Source: CAYWFP01 sp964457365 | GTDB lineage: Bacteria > Planctomycetota > SZUA-567 | DNA: 59,075 bases | Direction: 5' to 3' | Assembly: GCA_964457365.1 (NCBI GenBank) | Contig: CAYWFP010000012.1 | Span: 1 to 59,075, forward strand | Part shown: positions 55,291-59,075 of the stretch, piece after piece | How positions within the stretch are numbered: the first letter of the stretch is position 1 | How the letters are laid out: each line of letters starts with the position of its first letter | Notes under the pieces: generated by a model | Seen by the model: only the letters and a program-made list of their open reading frames with translations | Databases searched by the model: none | Told to the model about the DNA's origin: nothing | Translations under genes and position numbers: made by a program

Positions 55291-56448
55291 ATGGCGTCAC
55301 TCTACAAACGTGGAAAAACATTCTGGGTCAGCTACACCGAGAACGGCAAGCGAAAGCAACGCTCACTCAAGACCGACAACCCTCGCCTGGCCGAGCAACT
55401 TCAGAAACAGATCGAGGTTGATCTTGAGCGCGGCATCTTTGTCACACCGAGTAAAACCCCACTCCCTGAGTTGATCGAAACATTTCTGCGCCAGCGACAG
55501 GCCGATCTGGGAGGCCTGTCCCACAGTTCCTACCTGAACGACCTTAGCCGCCTCCGCGTGATCTTCGGGCGAATCACCCCCTCGCTCGAAAGCAACGCCC
55601 AACCCGCCCCACGAAAAAGCCAAACCCTGCAGATCAGCCACCTGGAGGAGATCACCCCGGACCTGCTGCGCGAATACCTCGCCGACCGGGCGCTCCTCGA
55701 CGGCTGCAGCCCCGCCACGGTCAATGCCGACCGCGAAATCGTCCATCGCCTCTTCCAGTTCGCCATCGATACCGGGCGCTATACGCCGGTCAATCCGGCC
55801 GTTCCCAATCCCGTCAGCAAGGTCAAGCGCGTCAAAAAGCCCGAGCAGCCGATCCGTTATCTCAACGCCCAACAGATCACCGAGCAGCTCGAAGCGCTTG
55901 AAAACCACCCCCAGCTTCTTGCCATGGTCGCCACACTCATCTTGGCCGGTTTGCGCCGTGAGGAACTGGTATGGCTGACGCCGGTCGACGTGCTCTTGAA
56001 GAAAGGGCTCATCCATATCCGCGCCAAGACCGTCGACGGCAAGACCTGGGCGCCCAAGACACGGAAGAACCGCATCGTTCCCATCAGCTCCCGGCTGCGC
56101 TCCTATCTGGATAGCTACACGGACAGCGTAAATGGCCCCTGGCTCTTCCCCTCGCCCGACAGCGGCGGGTGGTGGCGTCCCGACAGTTTTTATCGTTACC
56201 TGCGGCAGCACAACACCGCGGCCGGATTGGAGTGGAGTTCGTTGGATTATCGCCATACCTTCGGCAGCCAACTGGCGCAGAAGGGCGTGTCGCTGCTGAA
56301 AATCGCCAAGCTGATGGGCAACACCTACCAGGTGGCGGAACGCCATTACGCGGCGCTGGTGCCGGAGAGGATCGACGTCGATTTCGATATCGACGTGCAG
56401 GAAGAGGAACGGCCGGACAACATCATCCCGTTCCGCCAGCCGGGGTAA
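55291..56448 (+). CDS. int: Tyrosine-family site-specific integrase
   Basis: This 385-residue integrase has an N-terminal arm/beta region (LYKRGKTFWVSYTENGKRK), a SAM-like core-binding domain near 65-165 (LIETFLRQRQADLGG), and a catalytic domain from about 200. Catalytic Arg I is in LAGLRREEL, followed by a Lys loop (KTRKNRIVPIS). The second box reads LDYRHTFGS, with Leu where the His of H-x-x-R normally sits, and MGNTYQVAERHYAAL supplies the nucleophilic Tyr with Asn in place of the common His. AAAGGAG lies 9 bases before the ATG at 55291. The gene sits downstream of tRNA-fMet and is transcribed away from it. Confidence 0.92.
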   Translation: MASLYKRGKTFWVSYTENGKRKQRSLKTDNPRLAEQLQKQIEVDLERGIFVTPSKTPLPELIETFLRQRQADLGGLSHSSYLNDLSRLRVIFGRITPSLESNAQPAPRKSQTLQISHLEEITPDLLREYLADRALLDGCSPATVNADREIVHRLFQFAIDTGRYTPVNPAVPNPVSKVKRVKKPEQPIRYLNAQQITEQLEALENHPQLLAMVATLILAGLRREELVWLTPVDVLLKKGLIHIRAKTVDGKTWAPKTRKNRIVPISSRLRSYLDSYTDSVNGPWLFPSPDSGGWWRPDSFYRYLRQHNTAAGLEWSSLDYRHTFGSQLAQKGVSLLKIAKLMGNTYQVAERHYAALVPERIDVDFDIDVQEEERPDNIIPFRQPG

Positions 56449-56472
56449 ACGTCCGCGTTCACTCTGCGGAGA

Positions 56473-57627
56473 TCAGTCGAAGTCCGATTCGGGGTCGTCA
56501 TCTCCCGCATTGATGGATTCGACAAAGGTAACGGGCGAGTATTTTTCTCGCTTACGCCGGGCATCCTCATCCCGAACGTTCTCAGTATGAAAACGGTAGC
56601 AGGTGATCGCCGATTGCAGACGACCGAAGAATCCCGCGGCTGCCTCGATACTTACATGCGCGTCCGTGGAATGCACGGTAGTGATCCCGGTCTGCTGATC
56701 GGTCCATGAGATTGAGGCCATCGCAGAGCGATAATACTCCACGGCGGAAACCAGAAATTCGTCCCACTTGGCCAGGATTTCGCCCAGTGGGTGCGCTGCG
56801 GGGATAATGCCTTGGAGGCATTCCTGTGGCGTGTGAAAGAACCAGTAGAGCAGTCCGTCCCAGAGCCCATCGCAGCGGTTCTCCTTTTGCAACTTGCCCA
56901 AGATCGCCTTCATGCCAAGGGCGTACGGGCTGTACCGAAGCAGGTCTGTCATATTCACGGCCAGCAACTTGGCATTATCGCGGCGCTCACTGTTTTCTGA
57001 CTTTTGCGCATCTCGGCGGAATTTGGTCGCTCCGTCCAGATCGCCGACTAGACAAAGCTGGCAGAATTCCGAGGCGAAATCGGGAAAGGTCGCCGGTTGC
57101 GTGATGGGGACCGGCAGAAGCTGTTCGGTCACGCTCTTCCAATAGTCGGTTATCGCTGTCCCCGAACGCAAGGCCTGTGAGATTTTCTGAATGAATCCCG
57201 GGGCTTCTTCCTGAATGCCCTCAAGCAGCGCCGAAAGTACGTTTTCACGGTCGCGACCTGTGCCATCGCGGCTATGGAGGATCTTGGCGGAGAGTCGGGG
57301 GTCGTTGAAGAGGCGCTTTATCTTCATTGATTGTGTGGCACTCATACGCAACAGCTTGCCGGTAATCAAGGCCAAGTCCTTAACTTGATCAGGACAGCTC
57401 TCCTCGTTGGCTTGCAGGGCAAGTTGTTCAAGGCCAAGCCAGATCAGATCATCGATCTTGTTGTGTCGGCAGAAATAGTGGTTCACCTCCTCGGTATCTC
57501 CAGATGACATAACCAGATGTATTGATTCCTGGATTAGCTCCAGGTTCCGCCTACCGACAGACACCACGAAAGTTTCTTGATTTCGCGGATTCCGCAAAGC
57601 CCTTCTCCCGAATCCTTGGTCCGACAT
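56473..57627 (-). CDS. Unknown protein between integrase and HTH gene
   Basis: This 384-residue, mostly helical soluble protein has no signal peptide, membrane segment, P-loop or catalytic motif that I recognise. It holds scattered Cys (SCPDQV near 83; EFCQLCLVGD near 190) and a Trp-rich stretch (LWDGLLYWFFHTPQECLQG near 260). The acidic C-terminal tail is DDDPESDFD. AAGGAG directly touches the first ATG, too close for efficient use; a TTG at codon 11 has GGGAG at a normal distance and may be the true start. It is transcribed convergently to the integrase and divergently from the HTH gene, so it could be a cargo gene of the element. Confidence 0.5.
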   Translation of the reverse strand: MSDQGFGRRALRNPRNQETFVVSVGRRNLELIQESIHLVMSSGDTEEVNHYFCRHNKIDDLIWLGLEQLALQANEESCPDQVKDLALITGKLLRMSATQSMKIKRLFNDPRLSAKILHSRDGTGRDRENVLSALLEGIQEEAPGFIQKISQALRSGTAITDYWKSVTEQLLPVPITQPATFPDFASEFCQLCLVGDLDGATKFRRDAQKSENSERRDNAKLLAVNMTDLLRYSPYALGMKAILGKLQKENRCDGLWDGLLYWFFHTPQECLQGIIPAAHPLGEILAKWDEFLVSAVEYYRSAMASISWTDQQTGITTVHSTDAHVSIEAAAGFFGRLQSAITCYRFHTENVRDEDARRKREKYSPVTFVESINAGDDDPESDFD

Positions 57628-57673
57628 CTCCTTGATTGGCAGGAAAGAACATCAAGCGACAAGGAGAACCCTC

Positions 57674-57886
57674 ATGGGCATCAAGGAACTAATAAGTATA
57701 TCAGAACTCGCTGCAAAATGGAAGGTCCACCGTCGCACCGTGCGTCGTCTTCTGGATGAAGCCGGGATCTCACCCGTATTCCTATCCCGCAAGAAGAAGG
57801 GGGCGATCCGGTATCGGCAGATCGATATCGAACGCTTTGTCGCCGAGTCGATGGGCGCCAAAACGACCGGGAAGGGCGAAGCGTGA
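57674..57886 (+). CDS. Excisionase/MerR-like helix-turn-helix protein
   Basis: This 70-residue protein has a winged-helix-type DNA-binding core: SISELAAKWKVHRRTVRRLLDEA-type helix pair near 8-30, followed by a wing and RYRQIDIERFV. Short proteins of this kind act as excisionases or plasmid regulators. AAGGAG lies 7 bases upstream of the ATG at 57674. The stop overlaps the GTG of the next gene (GTGA), so the two are coupled. The 46-base space to the divergent gene leaves no room for separate -35/-10 elements of both. Confidence 0.75.
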   Translation: MGIKELISISELAAKWKVHRRTVRRLLDEAGISPVFLSRKKKGAIRYRQIDIERFVAESMGAKTTGKGEA

Positions 57887-59075
57887 CCGGAACCGGCGCC
57901 AATAACATCCATCCTGATAACCGTCACCCCGTCCTCTGCACGCCGACGTTCGAGGACACGACTCACGTCCAACTCGACCTGAGCGGCGTCGGCGTCAGCG
58001 CCCTCACCAAGCTCCTGGACACCCGCGACAACGGCTCCTTGCCCCTGACCTTCTTCCTCGAGGAGACCGCGTGGGCCGTTACGGCGCGCGCGCCTGCCGC
58101 CCTCGGGAAATTCGGCGCGCGCGTCGTCCTGCAATCTGGCGGCATCATCCTCGCCCTCCAGCGGTCGAACGACAAGAACGTCCCGGTCCGCGCGCGCCTC
58201 GTCTGCCCCGCCCACGCACTCCTCGTCCGCGGCACCTTCGACACCTGCTGGTCGTGGTTCCAGCAGGTGCTGGCGTCCGCGCACATCGCCATCGCGTCCG
58301 AGACGCTGAGCCGGATCGATATCGCCGCTGACGTCGACCATCCTTACTCCGACTTTCATCAGCGCTATGCGGATCGATGGTACATCACGCGCGCCAGCAC
58401 CGGCAAGCACTACCACTCTGCGGCTGAGTCCACCCACGGCCGGTCCACCGGCTTCACGATCGGCTCAGACCCGCAGCTCAGAATCTACGACAAGACCGCC
58501 GAATTGCGCAAGGCCGACCCCGTGAAGCGCGACCTGCAGCAGCAGCGGTGGCGCAGCATCTTCGGCTCCCTGCCGCACGACCTTACCAGGGGGGAGTTCC
58601 AGCTCCGACGCACGGCTCTCAAGAAGCTGGGCGTCCTGACCGTCGCCGACTGGCAGGCCCGGCGCCTGTCGATCTGGAGCCGCCTGACCCGCGACTTCTT
58701 CCGCTTCACCGACGGGCCGGTCGACCGGCAGCACGGGAACCAGCGCCGCGCTCCGACCTGGCCGGTGTGGGAGGCCGTGCAGGCGCTGTCCGATCAGGCC
58801 CCGGCACCGCTCCTCTCCACCAAGGGCAGGCCGAACCCCCGGGCCATGGAAGATCGTGCTTTGCTGGCGCTGCTGCAGCCGCTGCTGTTGGAGAAGGACT
58901 GGCCGAAGGCTGCGGACATCTCGGCCTACGTCGAACGCGTTCTGCGCGACCGGCAGGCCACGGAAAATCTCACGGAGCTGGTCGTGCGTGCCCGGCAGCG
59001 CCTCATCACCAACTACGGTGCCTGTCCGCCTCCGCGAAAAGATGGCAGGAAAAAGGGGTTAAAGGACTGGAGGAA
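57883..59075 (+). CDS. Replication initiator (Rep_trans/MobT-like), 3' partial
   Basis: An open frame starts at GTG (57883), overlapping the upstream stop by four bases, and has no stop before the window end (397 codons and more). LSRIDIAADVD near 145 and LRIYDKTAEL near 205 match the R-x-D and Y-D-K motifs of replication initiation factors of the Rep_trans/MobT class, with a following RGEFQLRR element near 240. The C-terminal region contains a basic tail (PRKDGRKKGLK). Coding is GC3-rich compared with the neighbours. The family assignment is by motifs only. A protein of this class could nick the element for rolling-circle replication or transfer. Confidence 0.7.
   Translation, partial: MTGTGANNIHPDNRHPVLCTPTFEDTTHVQLDLSGVGVSALTKLLDTRDNGSLPLTFFLEETAWAVTARAPAALGKFGARVVLQSGGIILALQRSNDKNVPVRARLVCPAHALLVRGTFDTCWSWFQQVLASAHIAIASETLSRIDIAADVDHPYSDFHQRYADRWYITRASTGKHYHSAAESTHGRSTGFTIGSDPQLRIYDKTAELRKADPVKRDLQQQRWRSIFGSLPHDLTRGEFQLRRTALKKLGVLTVADWQARRLSIWSRLTRDFFRFTDGPVDRQHGNQRRAPTWPVWEAVQALSDQAPAPLLSTKGRPNPRAMEDRALLALLQPLLLEKDWPKAADISAYVERVLRDRQATENLTELVVRARQRLITNYGACPPPRKDGRKKGLKDWR

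Larger units (their letters stand above)
55145..59075. mobile_element. Left part of an integrated element downstream of tRNA-fMet
   Basis: The segment right of the tRNA contains a tyrosine integrase, an unknown protein on the opposite strand, a DNA-binding excisionase-like protein and a replication-initiator-like gene that runs off the end. This gene order is typical of integrative and mobilizable elements or plasmid-like islands. Only one end is in view, so the other attachment site and the element size are unknown. The last gene appears more GC-rich than the rest of the window, consistent with transfer. Confidence 0.7.

Overview
This 59 kb window of moderately GC-rich bacterial chromosome is densely coded and mostly arranged in long co-directional operons. 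The family mix is Gfo/Idh/MocA oxidoreductases beside TIM-barrel isomerase-like proteins, a MoxR/DUF58/VWA/PA14 cluster with a giant coiled-coil protein, a FecR-like protein with an ECF sigma factor, and pseudopilins with large C-terminal domains. This suggests a Gram-negative member of the PVC group or a related phylum (Planctomycetes, Lentisphaerae, Kiritimatiellae or Hydrogenedentes-like). That placement is inferred from family content, with no marker gene to fix it.

Layout. (1) 1-675: no convincing gene, then a good promoter. (2) 676-4639 (+): SGNH hydrolase, GT2 glycosyltransferase and GT-C-like membrane protein, probably a surface-glycan operon. (3) 4627-22042 (all -): an ECF sigma factor and FecR-like protein, two plant-type glucan dikinases, a TIM-barrel protein, two Gfo/Idh/MocA dehydrogenases and a large hybrid histidine kinase. 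(4) 22218-39467 (+): MoxR ATPase, DUF58, BatA-like VWA, VWA/PA14/GATase-like protein, a 2451-residue PA14/coiled-coil protein, a prenyltransferase-repeat protein and a lectin-like membrane protein. (5) 39492-48160 (-): a small membrane protein, six pseudopilin-class proteins and a tandem STAS-like/zinc-ribbon membrane protein. (6) 48423-54731 (-): DEAD-box helicase, Uup-like ABC-F ATPase, TrkH and TrkA. (7) 55068-59075: initiator tRNA, terminator and the left part of an element integrated downstream of the tRNA (integrase, unknown gene, HTH protein, replication-initiator-like gene running off the end).

The most striking content is the pair of dikinases. The protein at 16331-19918 reads like plant alpha-glucan water dikinase (GWD1), including tandem CBM45-like domains. 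The protein at 12801-16334 reads like plant phosphoglucan water dikinase (PWD/GWD3), but has a sugar-isomerase-type TIM barrel in place of the plant starch-binding domain. Their genes overlap by 4 bases. In plants these enzymes act in sequence to phosphorylate starch, so a bacterial operon holding both, next to sugar-isomerase and sugar-dehydrogenase families and behind a sigma factor, looks like a dedicated storage-glucan phosphorylation system.

A second theme is envelope architecture: two PA14-bearing membrane proteins in one MoxR operon, and a pseudopilin operon that carries no ATPase, platform protein or secretin here and ends with an unusual STAS-like protein. Several real genes use GTG or TTG starts. 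One of them, the terminal replication-initiator-like gene, has no stop codon inside the window.
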